Origin: Zonotrichia leucophrys gambelii
Lineage: Eukaryota; Chordata; Aves; Passeriformes; Passerellidae
Reading direction: 5' to 3'
DNA: 64,000 nucleotides
Assembly: GCF_028769735.1 (NCBI RefSeq)
Contig: NC_088172.1
Span: forward strand, 35,771,897-35,835,896
A model generated the notes under the pieces. The model was given only the letters and a program-made list of their open reading frames with translations, was not told where the DNA came from and did not search any database. Positions within the stretch are counted from its first letter, which is position 1. Each line of letters starts with the position of its first letter. Positions 26,601 to 37,900 of this stretch are shown here, one piece after another. The translations under genes were made by a program, and so were the position numbers.

Positions 26601-29600
26601 CAATTTTCTGTGCCAAGAGAGCTTTTCTGCAAACTGCCATGTAGTGCTCATGTAGTCTGTGACCACAGCTGAGCTCAGAGGAGAAACTCCTTTAAATCAC
26701 TGCTATTGTTCTGCAAGCAAACATCTGGTTATACTCACGGGAGCTGAGAATGTGCCCATTGGATCAGGCCCAGTGAGGATTTAAGCTGTACATGCTGAAC
26801 AAGCTTAGTCATGAAAGAAGCACTAAGCTCTAGGCATTTCTTCAGCATAACATTTTTTGCCAGCAGTTTTTTTGTTTGTATTTTAAGACTATGCACTTGG
26901 ACTGAGGTTGATGTATTCTGTTAAGTCATTTTATGAATCTTTGCCCCTGTGGTTTGGTCAGCTGTGGAAAATGCCTTAGGAAAAAAAAATCCAACTGCTG
27001 TGTGCATCAGTCTGGGTTTTTCACATTAAGTCAATTTTTCTGATAGATGCGTAATTCTTCTAAGCTGAGATAGATGATGCTGGAGTCTAAATCAAGGCTA
27101 ACAACATTCAGTTAAATTGAATTACTGTAATCACATTACCCTGAAAATTAACTTTGAGTATGCAAATTCAATACTCAACCCCCTTTAAATTTCACCTGTG
27201 TGATTTGAGTGCAAAAATGCATGAGGAATCTTCAGACAGTTTTGTCTCTTGTATATTCATACTTAATCCTCTGATATTTAAAGCTCCTTTCCATCTTATA
27301 AAAATGTTAAACACAAGCAAATTGAAATTCTTTAGCATGTTTTAGTTTGTAAGTGAAAATAATGGCATACATGTAGGAAATAAATAAGGAAGAAAGAAAA
27401 AAGCTGATATTTATGTTAGTGTTCCTGTATTTGTTAAAATAAAAAGTCATCAGCACATTCTGCTATGGGGCAGAAAGCTCCAGAAGCAGAGGTCTGGGGG
27501 GATGTTTGAGCTTTAATGTGAATACAGAAGCCATAACCTCATGTGACTTTTCTTTTCAGTGCTACTCCAAAGATAATCTCTAAAGTGAGAGACGATCATC
27601 CAGGACCTGATGACAAAAGACACCTGCCTTTAGTACCCTTGAATGATTTGGAGCCTATCACCAATGTCCAGATCTGGTTAGCTGATGGGGAAAGGATAAT
27701 TCAGAAATTCAATGTTTCTCACAGGTAGGATTTATTTAACCACTCTCATATATATTTGCATCTGAATTATATAACTTAATGCCTGTACATTTAAATCTTT
27801 AATTTTTATGACTAGTCTGCCTCCTCAGTTCACTTAGCATTGGACTGCTCTTCAGTTGTATTTGGAAAATCTTTGAAAATTTGAGAAACCTTTTAGCTGA
27901 CAAGCAAGCATAAGAGAAATGTGAACTGTGAAAAGTCAGGTTATAACTGAGTGTAAAGGAAAATCTGAGGAAACTGTAGGAGTTCTTTGTAGATTAGTGG
28001 AAGTTAAGGTGTACATGTTGCTCATTACTAGAATAAATGGCTTTTAACAGGATAGATCTCTCACAAAACAAATACATCTGGAACAAATGGCATAGTAAAA
28101 AGCCTGCTGGTCATTGGGCATAGGCAGCACCACATGTGAGAGCTGGAGAAAGGGACTTAAAGTTAAGCCAGAGAAACCTCTGGGGAGGGCTGGAGTTGGT
28201 GCACTGGGCAGGGAGGTTCATCCCCTGCATGTCAACATGGACAGAATAGAATGCACACAGTATGTTTAATTCTTAATTAATAAAATTTCTAGTTCCCAAA
28301 GACGCTTAGAAATGAGGATAATGTCAGAAGGTGTCAGCACAGCACATATATGCAGGGGCTTTGAGAAAGTGAAATTAACACCTTACCATTAAATTGCAGA
28401 GCTACTGTCTTTAGAGACCTTTCTCAGTTCTGAATCTGAGAAGTCACTGGAGTACTGTACAGTTATGTCATGTGGAAAGGATATGTTGCCTGTGCTTCTC
28501 TGTGAAGCAGTTTAAAGGTATTACAGATTTAATACAACCCAGGCTGCTGTCAAGATAAACTCTGTATGTCCGTGGCTGGTCAGAAGGAAAGCTCAGCTCT
28601 TGAAGGTTAATGACTGTAGTGTTTTCTTTGACTTGTACTAATTTATTACTGTTAGCAGCCTGATCTATAAACTGAAACACTGTTGTGATGTACTGCTGAA
28701 GAGTAAATTGCTATTTTAATTATCAATACTTCATTGAAGGGCTTCATATCTCAATTATTCCAGGTCCCACACACTTAAGTATATTTAGAAGCTTTTTGTC
28801 TTCATAGTAAATAACCATTTGAACAGCTGCTAAGTGTTTTTGAGAGAAAAAAAACATCTGAGATAAGCAGAAAAACAGCTTTCCTGGTGTAATGCTCTTT
28901 TTGAAATACTGTGCAGCAAATATTCTATCATAACATAGCCCCTTGCCACAAGACCAGCACATTTGTGCTGTACACAGTACTTGTGTATAGCCTGATAAGA
29001 ACCAGAGGGAAATCCTTTTAGAGCAATACCCTTAAGAATGATGATTGCATACACAGCACTCCTTTCAGTGCACAAGACAGCTATTTGTTAACTAAGGTAT
29101 AGATTAATAGTATGTAACACATATGTAGCATATTACCCAGTGTCTGGGTAAATTGATGACTTAAAGCTCTTGGCAGTTAGATTGTGTAGGTGCTGGCTTA
29201 GATGTGAGTTGATTACTGGTGAAAGATGGGAGCAGAAGCACAGGAAGCATTGTAGTGCTGCACTGTGGGGAATTTAGACATGAGAGTGCAGCAGCTAGGA
29301 GAGCAGAACTGTAGGAACAGCACACAGAGCTGTCTCCTGGATTGAGCTGTGCCCCCTCTTCGGCACTTACTATGTTTGGAGCATCAAGTATGGAGCCTGA
29401 AAGGAACTTGTTCACCCAGAAGCAGAGAGCTTGTGGCTAATTGCCTGAGCTGCTCTTAGAACCCAATGAAATTTGATATAATGCATGTAGACACCTGTAA
29501 ATGTCCAACCAGAAATTTAGTCCTGCTTGAGGTTTTTCAGGCTCTTGACTTACAAGACCAAGCAGTGTCTCTGTGTTGAGGTCTGTTGCACAGGAATCAG

Positions 29601-30785
29601 TTTTTGTTTTGCTGGCTGTACTGGGGAGTGTGGCTAAGGCTTGGAAAATCTCAGGCATCTGTACTGCTAAAATGTTAGGATAGCATTGCCCCAAGCCAGC
29701 CAGCACTTCCTCACTCAATACCTAACCATCCATGGCTCAGCTGTTAGCTCAGGTCGTGGACCATTCCCAGGAGACAGTAAACCTCATGGGAGACCCTGTG
29801 CATCGGGGAGAGGAAGGATGAATTAGGAATTTGCCAGCAGCCAGTCTGCCAGTTGGCCTCAAAACCAGAGAATGGACATTGATACTATGTTACTTTTATT
29901 CATACAGATGTATCTTCTCATCTTCATTTTCTAATTAAATGAGTCGATCCTGATTCTTCACAGCAAAACTTGTGTCTTGCTCAGCTGTTGCAAGGCTCTT
30001 CACAGATTGAGTCTGTAGTGAGTTCACCATGCCCCTGCTTTGGGAGGATGAGACCATGCTTAGACCTAGTCAATGTATCAGCTGTCCGAATACTTTTTGC
30101 AAAGCCTTTATCTTAATTTTTCTTGTGGCTCTGCCACATGAACCACACACTGGAGGCATCTTTATTCTAGCTCTTGGCTACAGAACCCTCAGGTCAGAGC
30201 TCCACCAGCTGGTTAGGAAATGGTAGGTGTGTGTAACTACCATCTGAGCCACAATGGTGCAAATTTGAGTGCTCAGAATAAGCTACTCATGCTTGGGACT
30301 ACCCAGAGCATGCAGACCTTGGTCCTTGCCTCCCATTTCGGGATACCACCTCGTGTATTGCTGCAGTTCTGTGCTGTCAGACATTGCATGCAGTGGTGTT
30401 GCATTCCTGTCCCATGGTGGCTGTGTGTGTTATGCACGTGTGTGGGGACTGCAGTGCCAAAACTCTAACACTAAGTTTTTCTTTCTCTCTTCTCAGAATC
30501 AGCCATGTCAGAGACTTCATAACAAAGTATCAAGGGTCTGAGGGAAGTGTTCCCTTCACACTGACCACTTCCCTGCCTTTTCGAGAGCTGCAGGACGAGA
30601 CACTCACGCTTGAAGAAGCAAAGTTGCAAAACGCCGTTGTTGTTCAGAGACTTCGGAAAACAACTGAACCTTTCAGACTCTTGGTGATAAAAGCACCTGA
30701 CAACGACTACAAAAGTGCTGCTACACCTAATGGACAACTCAAGAATGAGCAAAAAAATGCTATCAATAGTACACGATCAAATTAG
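17608..30785 (+). CDS. UBXN2A: UBXN2A, UBX domain-containing protein 2A (complete, six coding exons)
   Basis: UBXN2A is a p47-family cofactor that links the AAA ATPase p97/VCP to ubiquitinated cargo; in mammals it has been tied to receptor trafficking, including nicotinic acetylcholine receptors. Coding segments are 17608-17648, 19076-19211, 21028-21137, 22694-22834, 27560-27724 and 30497-30785: 882 nt, 293 residues, all junctions GT-AG and in phase. A SEP domain covers about residues 60-140 ([11 protein letters not shown], then [13 protein letters not shown]). A UBX domain covers about 174-258 ([17 protein letters not shown], then [17 protein letters not shown]). The loop at 222-229 is TSLPFREL, the place where UBX proteins touch p97. 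The start [14 protein letters not shown] matches the mammalian N-terminus. No UBA domain is present, as expected for UBXN2A. The C-terminus runs about 35 residues past the mammalian end. UBXN2B and NSFL1C are paralogues, but the N-terminus and the neighbouring genes favour UBXN2A. Confidence 0.95.
17649..19075 (+). other. UBXN2A: UBXN2A intron between residues of codon 14
   Basis: A 1.4-kb AT-rich intron with a T run near 18666-18679. I recognised no exon or repeat family in it. Confidence 0.8.
19076..19211 (+). CDS. UBXN2A: UBXN2A exon, residues 14-59
   Basis: The acceptor is TTCTGCAG and the donor CAG/GTAGGC. It encodes the acidic linker with [15 protein letters not shown], the best-conserved N-terminal block of UBXN2A, ahead of the SEP domain. 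It ends in phase 0. Confidence 0.95.
19212..21027 (+). other. UBXN2A: UBXN2A intron after residue 59
   Basis: A 1.8-kb intron with no recognised exon, repeat family or RNA gene. Confidence 0.8.
21028..21137 (+). CDS. UBXN2A: UBXN2A exon, residues 60-96, start of the SEP domain
   Basis: The acceptor is CTCTGTAG and the donor GG/GTAAGT. It encodes [11 protein letters not shown] and the [10 protein letters not shown] stretch typical of the SEP fold. It ends two bases into the Gly-96 codon. Confidence 0.95.
21138..22693 (+). other. UBXN2A: UBXN2A intron within codon 96
   Basis: A 1.55-kb intron with no recognised exon or repeat family; its 3' end is a long T-rich tract. Confidence 0.8.
22694..22834 (+). 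CDS. UBXN2A: UBXN2A exon, residues 96-143, end of the SEP domain
   Basis: A T-rich tract ending TTTTCTAAAG precedes the exon, and a GTGAGT donor follows it. It encodes the [10 protein letters not shown] block, a lysine/glutamate-rich stretch and [12 protein letters not shown], the hallmark end of SEP domains. An antisense CR1 fragment begins only about 85 bp downstream of the donor. Confidence 0.95.
22835..27559 (+). other. UBXN2A: UBXN2A intron within codon 143
   Basis: The largest coding-region intron of the gene, about 4.7 kb. It carries an antisense CR1 fragment near its 5' end (22918-23330). The rest shows nothing recognisable. Confidence 0.8.
22918..23330 (-). mobile_element. CR1 LINE 3' fragment (antisense on plus)
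   Basis: The plus strand reads as the complement of a diverged CR1 tail: TCTAGTCTAAACTCCTGCTC, then AACAGGGTCA, ATCCAATTGGGTCTTGAAA, TTTTCCTTATATCCTGCCTG and GGCAGGCTGCTTTTATG in the usual order, ending near GGCATCTTGGTGTC. It is more diverged than the copy at 4636 and belongs to a different CR1 group. The terminal repeat itself is not obvious, and both ends are approximate. Confidence 0.8.
27560..27724 (+). CDS. UBXN2A: UBXN2A exon, residues 143-198, linker and first half of UBX
   Basis: The acceptor is CTTTTCAG and the donor CACAG/GTAGG. It encodes the charged linker, then [17 protein letters not shown] and the FNVSHR strand that open the UBX fold. It ends two bases into Arg-198. Confidence 0.95.
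27725..30496 (+). other. UBXN2A: UBXN2A last coding intron
   Basis: A 2.8-kb intron within codon 198. No exon, repeat family or RNA gene was recognised. Confidence 0.8.
30497..30785 (+). CDS. UBXN2A: UBXN2A last coding exon, residues 198-293 and stop
   Basis: The acceptor is CTTCTCAG. It encodes [13 protein letters not shown] and [17 protein letters not shown], which end the UBX domain. A hydrophilic tail rich in Asn, Lys and Ser follows and stops at TAG 30783-30785. The tail has no recognised motif and is longer than the mammalian C-terminus. Confidence 0.95.
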
Positions 30786-31790
30786 CTTTATAACTGACCA
30801 AAAATTATCTGCAGGGTGAACTAGGCAAAACCAAAAATGTAACCAGCAATATGTGGATGCCCTCACATCCTCATGCACTGTGCTCTTAGAGAGCAGAATG
30901 GGTGCTGTGCTGTCGTCTGCTATAATAGAGGTATTTTCAGCTACATTGGGTAGTCAGAGCCTGGCTGTCTAATGTAGCAGAGCTAACTGTACAGCAGATC
31001 ATCCTTAGAATTTCCTTAGGTAAAAGCTTCTTAGTATTTAATAAGTGGGTCTAGGTGGAACAGTTCTCTGAGACTTAACTACTGATAGCACCTTTTAAGG
31101 AAAAATAGTATTTATTTTTGCACTTTGGACTAAAGTGAAACATTTCACTTACATCGTAGTGTAAACTGCTGCAGTTTGCATTCTTCTCACAGTAACTCTT
31201 TGACAACCAGTACTGCAAGCAAGCTCACATTTGAACTCTACCTTGAAAATCTTCAGGATATAACTTTTGTCACAAGATCTGCAGTGTAATAATGTTCTGT
31301 CAAGTTTCCGCATGGTGGTAGGTGCGTGTGTGAGAAGATACAAACGAGATAGTTTGGTGCATACTGCATATGAAGTGCCTCAAAGTAAGCTCTGAAGGAA
31401 TTGTTCTTATCAATGGTTGAAGTGGTTTCTGCTTCTTTTGCGCCGCTATGGGTGTCTTGCAGATCAGGTGATGTTAAACTACCTAGCTCATCAGCATGGG
31501 GACCCACTTGTAGCTTTGTCACACAGAAACTTCAGCTGTTTTGGCTATCACCAAGTAGGAGTAGTAGTTGAGAGGGACACAGTTGTTTTTGTACTGTTTG
31601 TCTGCCTCTGTCCTGAACTGCCCAGCTGATGGAGACACTAATTGCATGTGGCCAGGTTTCAAAGCTGTTGAAAATCCTTACTTGAAAACTGACATTTTTC
31701 TCTCCACTTTGCCCCATTTCCATCCAAATCTTTTATTTCGCTGTTCATGTACTTGAGGAATAAAGTTTGTAGCCAACTATTCCATGTTTT
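30786..31790 (+). other. UBXN2A: UBXN2A 3' UTR
   Basis: The stretch after the UBXN2A stop codon leads to the first clear AATAAA signal. It has no recognised coding content. The true 3' end could lie further right, because another AATAAA occurs near 32447. Confidence 0.65.
31759..31764 (+). terminator. UBXN2A: Polyadenylation signal AATAAA of UBXN2A
   Basis: The first canonical AATAAA after the stop codon lies about 975 bases downstream, with T/G-rich sequence after it. Cleavage would be expected 10-30 bases further on. It is inferred from motif and position only. Confidence 0.55.
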
Positions 31791-33740
31791 GCTAAAAGAG
31801 AAAACAACGGAAAGACTTAATATTTTGTACCGTGTTTACTAAGCCTGTGGGTTTGTGAATGGAACTAAAATCTCCAGGTAAGACATATCCCAGGATCTTC
31901 AGCAAGTCCTGGCTCCTCTGTGCTACCTCTGCCAAAGAATGGTTGTTGGGGCTGTACTTCTTCTGTGTGGTTAAGTGAAAGTTGGGTTTGGGTTTTCCTG
32001 GTTTTGTTCTAAATAGAAAAGTACTTATTTGGGGCAACTTTTATTCTAAAAAGTAGTGAGACTTCAGAGTAGAGATGTACTCTCCTTCCTTCCCAGGGAT
32101 ATATATAAAACTGGTTTGCTTCAGCATCTCTCATGGTGTGTTTGAAATGAAAGTCAACTGGGCAAATATCTATTTAGTGTCCTCAGAAAAGAACTCTCTG
32201 GAAGCTATGCCTTTAAAAAATTGAAAAGACAAACCGTGTACAGACACAGCTCCAATCCTCAGTAACCAGAGCTTCCTGAACAGGGAATTTTAATCAGTGC
32301 TTTTAAATTTATCTTAGTATAAAACATAGTATTAGAAAAGCACATGTGGTTGATTGTGAGTTTGGCTGTTCTATCTAAAAGGCTCATGAAATGTCAAAAG
32401 TAACAGTGTACTACTATTCATGCATTTGCAGCACAAAAATTGGAAGAAATAAATAGTGTAAGTTTGAAATTGAAGGGGGGAGTGTAAAATTCTGAAGTGG
32501 GTAAATTTTGCTTGCTGTCCATTGGAAGGAGCAGTAAGTTTTGTATTTCAACGTTGATTCATGTCTGCTACCAGCATTTTAAGAGATTGGACAGTGAGGT
32601 GCTTGACTAAAACCAGCTGTCTGACTGCAGCTTTGGTGTACTTGAGAGTGCATTTGCAGTTTGAAAGTGTTATGATCTTAATTACAAAATGAGAGAAAAT
32701 CTTTGGGAAGTCTGAAGTGATGCCGGCTGCATTAATCCCATGCTAGATTAGAAACTGTCTTTATTTAAAGGGAACAAACTGTAATTAAATATCTTATTTC
32801 CTAATTTGGAGAAAATCTTTGGAATTAATAGAAGACTTTCCTAAATCTAATTGGTTTTGGTTTAGCTACCTGTATGTCTGTAGATAGCAATTGTGCCTTG
32901 GTCAAACGACAGCATAAATGGCTTGATCAGTGCTAGAATATGTGAAACACACAAATACCATCAGTTATTCATTGTTTCTTCACAAGCCTTTGCTATTTTG
33001 ACTAAAGCCTTGCCTGAAGATATTTTACGTTAAAACTGAAACAGCCAAGAGAAGAACAGCAAAAAGAAATGTTTTCTTTAGTTTTCCCTTTATGAAGAAA
33101 CATGCAAATGCAGGAAGAAAGTGTTTAATGTGTTATGAAGACAGTGTGTAAAGACAAAACAACCTAAATGTTGAATTTGAATGTTAGATGCATACCTTGT
33201 ATTTAGCTAGGTACTGGCCAGTCTGTCTCTGTTTTGAACCTCATCTGACATCAGCCTCTAGAGACCCCCTTCAGAGAGTTTTCAATAGGGTGTATTAGGG
33301 CCACAATCTCAGTTTTTTGTTAAAGGTTTGGTTTTTAGAAAATCCTTTAATATCCTGTTCGGAATTTTGCGAATATGCTGTAATTATTCTTACCGAACGA
33401 GGCTGCACAGGATTTTAGTCAGTAGTTCATGGCATGGTTTGCGGTGCCTGCCCAGTACCCACCAGGTGACCCTGTCAGGAGCAGAGTCCTTTGAATCAGT
33501 GACACCAAAAAGCCCTGGGTGTAGAGATTGATAAGTCATCGTCTCCCCAAGACAAGCTAGTCACAAGTCCTGTTGGCTTCATTAAACCCTCTTCTCTTAG
33601 GCTACCTCACTGTTGAAAGGATTCATACTTCAAAATGCAATTTGTATTTCCTCTGATGCAGGGCATGCATGCAAGAGCACTTTCCCAGGGGCAGGGTGGT
33701 AGTGAACTGGTGTATCCTAGATAAGAGTGTTGGCTCGGGG
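31791..33740. other. Intergenic interval between UBXN2A and MFSD2B
   Basis: An AT-rich stretch with no recognised gene. It ends at the antisense CR1 copy next to the MFSD2B CpG island. Confidence 0.7.
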
Positions 33741-33743
33741 GCA

Positions 33744-33920
33744 GCAGAATCACAGAATCAATGAGGTTGAGGTTGCAAAAGATCTCTGAGATCATCGCGT
33801 CCGACTTCGGGCTGATCACCACCTTGTCAACCGGACCATGGCACCGAGAGCCACATCCAGTCTTTTCCTTCAACAGCTCCAGCGCCGGTGCCTCCACCGC
33901 CTCCCTGGCAGCCCCTGGCC
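33744..33920 (-). mobile_element. CR1 LINE 3' fragment (antisense on plus), beside the MFSD2B CpG island
   Basis: The plus strand reads as the complement of a CR1 tail: CAGAATCACAGAATCAATGA (terminal repeat), AAAGATCTCTGAGATCAT, CACCACCTTGTCAACCGGAC and CACCGCCTCCCTGGCAGCCC. It is close to the inverse of the copy at 4636-4846 and belongs to the same subfamily. Its right end merges into the CpG island about 450 bp upstream of the MFSD2B start codon. Confidence 0.88.
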
Positions 33921-33929
33921 GTCTCTATC

Positions 33930-34960
33930 CACCCTAAGGGCAGAATTAGCAGCCGGTGTCCCGGCTCAAGGGCGGCTGCTGTGTGATGACAGCGTTCTGT
34001 CCTGCGTGGTTCTACATCCCTGCACGTCGGGAAACCGCGCATCTTTTCAAGGGGCACAGGAGGCGTTTTGGGGCTGGATGAAAACAGCCTCGGCCCCCTC
34101 CAGCCCCGGTCCCCGTCCTTGAGCCCCTGGAGCTGTGGCCGCCGGGAGCTGCACCGCTCCTCTCCCCGCGGAGGGACCGAGGGCGCGGGCTGTGGGGCTC
34201 GGGGGGGCGGGGGATCCCCGTCCCGGGCCGTGAGGGCAGCGCCGACGCCTTCGCCCCCCCAGGGCTCTGGGAGAGGGCGGCGAGGACACCGCCCGCTGTC
34301 CCTGGGCCCCGCTCCCCGCCCCGCCCCGGGCGCGCAGGTGTCGCTCGGGGTGGGATGTCCGCGGTGCCATGGCAGGGGCTGCGAGGGACACCCCGGCGGG
34401 CGAGCAGGAGGTAGGGGCTGCGAGGGGCAGGGCGGCGGTCGGGGGGCTTGGGGAGCCCCTCGGACACAGCCCTGGGCGAGAGCGGGGTCCCGCCACGCCG
34501 GCGTTCCGCTTCCATCGCGGGCGGGTCGCAGGCACTCGGCGGGGCCGGGGCAGCCCGGACGTTCTGAGGCCGCCCGGGTCTGTGCAGGGCTTCGTGCGCA
34601 GCCCCAGCCAGGGCCTGGAATAGCTCCTGGACCCTTCCCGCCGCCCCTGCGCCCGCTGGAATGCCCCGCGCGGGATTCGCTCGCTGACCGCTGCGGTGCC
34701 GGGGAAAAGCGCCTTCGCTTCCCACCTCTGTCCCGTCCAGGGCTGCCTCCCGAACAGAGGCAGGTGGGATGCGGGAGGCAGGTGGGTTCGCTCCCCCGGA
34801 GTCTCAGAAACTCCCGATTTCCAGGGGTGTGTTGGGATGTGAGCGAGGGGATCCCACGCTGCCTGCCCAGACTTGCTGCTGGCCGCGGGAGGAGCGGCAG
34901 GCAGGTGAGGGTGAGCGAGGACTGCCCCACTCCATGGCTCTTGAGGGAACGCCAGGTGAA
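33930..34960 (+). promoter_or_regulatory. MFSD2B: CpG island and promoter of MFSD2B
   Basis: A GC- and CpG-rich block of about 1 kb surrounds the first coding exon. GC boxes (CCCCGCCCCGCCCCGGG, about 34315-34331) lie some 40-55 bp upstream of the start codon and are good Sp1-type sites. No TATA box is seen, as usual for CpG-island promoters. Erythroid control is known for mammalian MFSD2B, but I did not identify specific GATA sites here. Long open frames on both strands are compositional. Confidence 0.75.
34369..34410 (+). CDS. MFSD2B: MFSD2B exon 1 (predicted), residues 1-14
   Basis: The ATG sits in a strong GCCATGG context inside the CpG island. The frame [14 protein letters not shown] ends in phase 0 at a GTAGGG donor, which fits the phase-0 start of the next, clearly conserved exon. 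There is no sequence conservation to prove it: mammalian N-termini are longer and variable. Another upstream start or a different first exon is possible. Confidence 0.65.
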
Positions 34961-37900
34961 ACTGGGAAGGGGCAGCTTCCAAACGGAGCGGATGAGGAAG
35001 CCTTCCACAGCGTGTTGGGGGCATTCAGCCCATGGAGCTCTTCAGACACCTGGCACGTCCTGTTCGGGCTTGAGTTTTTGTGTTTGGAAAGCATCTGGGT
35101 GAATTCATGGCATAAGTCTGCAGATGTTGCGCAGATGCACCATCTTTGTCTCGTGGAGCTCCGCAGAGCTGCATTGCCAGCAGCTGAAAGAATATCCCGA
35201 GAAAGCGCCACTGTATCCCACCTTACTCACACTCCCTTTCCTAGGTGTCTGCACACAAGCCCTGCTCCTGTTTTCTTCCACTCAAGGGCGGGCTGATGTC
35301 ACTAACTAACCTGAAACCAGTCCTCAAGATGCTCGCTGTGAGGGACCTGGGATGCCACCCGTGGTGCCACACTCGTGCTTTCAAGAGGCAGCTGTTTGGT
35401 CACTCACAGAACAGAAACATGCCCAGTGTTAATTCCACGTTGAGAGAAAAGCTGACTCCAGAGCTGCTCCTCGCTAGCTACATTTCATTGTTTCTCAGCT
35501 AAACCTAGACTAGCATTTATCTTTGAGTCACAGGTTTAGCTGTCTGTTCTTACTGCTTTTAAATTACTTGTTGGTTCAGTTCTGGACTCCACTGATAACG
35601 AATAGCTCAGGACAAAACTCTGCGGCTGCTCCCTATGCCTGTAACACAGTTGCTGAGTTGTTTTCAATGAGCTGCAACGCTTTCTGTAGAAATAAGATGT
35701 TCTGCTATAAATATTGTATTCAATTTCTGTTCTGTTGGGGAAGGGAAAATTTACAAGTATGGTTTTAACTTACAAGAGAATTAAAAATAAAGGAACAACA
35801 GTGTAGGAGAAGCATTAATTTTCCATAACAACATTTAAGCTTTCTATTTAAGGAGCAAAATCAAATCTCTCAGCTATTATGCTTTCTTGGTTTGCCTTGA
35901 AACACAATTAAATTTGATATGACGGGAGCGTGTATAAGTGAGAAATTTTCAAGTTAATCTGAGAACAAAAAAACTTGTAACTTTCTTTGACCTTCTGTCC
36001 CCTTTCCTCTCATGCCATCATCTCACATTTCTCCTAAAGCTTGTAGAAGCAATTTGATGTTGATGTTCAATTAGGCCACAGGGGTCTCAAAACAAAATTT
36101 TCATAGTACTTTTATGTTTTATTCCTATTAGACCTATGCATTTCTGTCTCTAATGATTTGTGGAGTACTTTCAGCTTGCTGACAAACCTGCACAGATGAA
36201 GAGGCTTTTACTGGATTTCACAGGAATCAGGCATTTGTGTTTTTTTGAGGAAGCAATGCAGCAGGGACACCCAGCCCTTGGAGGAAAGCCCTGCCAGCTG
36301 CTGATAGCCAGAGCTCTGCCCTGCTCAGCGTTATCCTGCTGCTGTCAGCATCTGTGAGCAGTATCATGCAAACCCAACCAAGGCTGGGGGACTTGCTGCT
36401 CTAGATCCTGGAGCAGACAGCTGCCATCTGCTGTAGATCCTGTAGCAGACAGCTGCCATATGCATTTTGTGTGCCCTTAATTGTAGGAAGTTAGAGAGAA
36501 GGAAATGTGTCAGCTTTACTGGCGCAGGGTCCTACCTTCATTTTACCACTTTCCATTGGGTACTGAGGCAGAGAATGTGGTCATCATCATATGAATTCAA
36601 CATGGAGAGGCAAAAATCTACTGTGGGCTGATTCTTTTTGAAAGACACTCCAGAATGTGGACTCTGAGGGATTGCTTCTCAGCAGCTAGAAGCTCAGGGA
36701 CACTCAATGAAATTAGCAGGCAGCAGGTCTGCAGTGACAGTGGCATTTCCTTTCACAGTACATGTCATTGCCATGCAGAACTGCTGTGGTGTTTATGGCT
36801 TAATGTACAAACAAGTTCCAAAAGCAATTAGGGAAAATAAAAGGAAAACAGGTATGGAACAATGATCAGGATGTAACTTACCTTCCAGGAGACTCATGAA
36901 CTGCAGATTCCCTGTTTCTGTGGGTGACCAGACAGGACAACTCTGTTTGCCATTTCTATCTGACAGCTTGTTTTATTCTGAAAATAACATTCATAACCAA
37001 AATTTAATTAAAACTTAACTACTGCTGTGACCAAAGTATTAACTTTGCCTCAAGGAGATCTGGGAGCACGGTTCAGAGAGTAGTTGAGCAGCATTCTGGG
37101 TGTGTGTGGAATTGCAGTGAGACTTCAAAAATATGTACTAAGATTGTCAATTTTCTAACCATGAAACTGCTGTAAAGACAGGAGTACCACCTGCAGCCTG
37201 TAAGTTTAGATTTTGGTTGACCGTTTTGTGTACCACAGCTTTAATTAGATTACTTCATGAGAACTTCACATTCTTCTAAAAACATTTTGGAATCATGTAT
37301 GTTCTATGGAGGCATTTGCATTTTCTCTTTTACCACAGCCTTAGCTATTGAAAGGACAAGGGGCAATGGTTTCAAAGTAAAAGAAGCGTGTAAGAATGGA
37401 ATTTTTCACTATGAAGGTGTTGTGGACCTGGCACAGCTTGACCAGAGAAGCTGTGGCTGCCCCATCCCTAGAAGTGTTCAAAGCCAGGTTGGATGGGGTC
37501 AGAGCAAGGAAGGTGTCCCTGCCTATGGCAGAGGGGTTGGACTGGATGATCTTCAGGAGTCCTCTCCAACTCAAACCATTCTGGGAGTCTATGAAAATTA
37601 CTAGTGAGAGTCAGTGTGAAGGCAGCACCACAGATCTAAAAGGTTTTTCAGTTTTTGAGGTTGCAATAGGACACAGGATTAGGATTTGCATAGCAGTGGT
37701 TTATATCTCTTGGTTTCAGGTGAAAGTCATCTTGCCAATGCTTGGAGATCAGGAGGGAAAGTATCAAGGGAACCAAACTTTTAAAGTAATTTAATGACTA
37801 AAAAAATAAAACTTAAAAAAGGGAATGCCTAAAAAATAAAAAAGTGAGACAAAGTTTTAAAGTACACAGCCCCTAGAGCAAAGCTCAAGGGCATGGGAAT

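Noticed and set aside
33827..35102. Open frames of 237-393 codons around the MFSD2B island
   Set aside because: Compositional, overlapping in several frames, partly reading through a CR1 copy; no domain seen.
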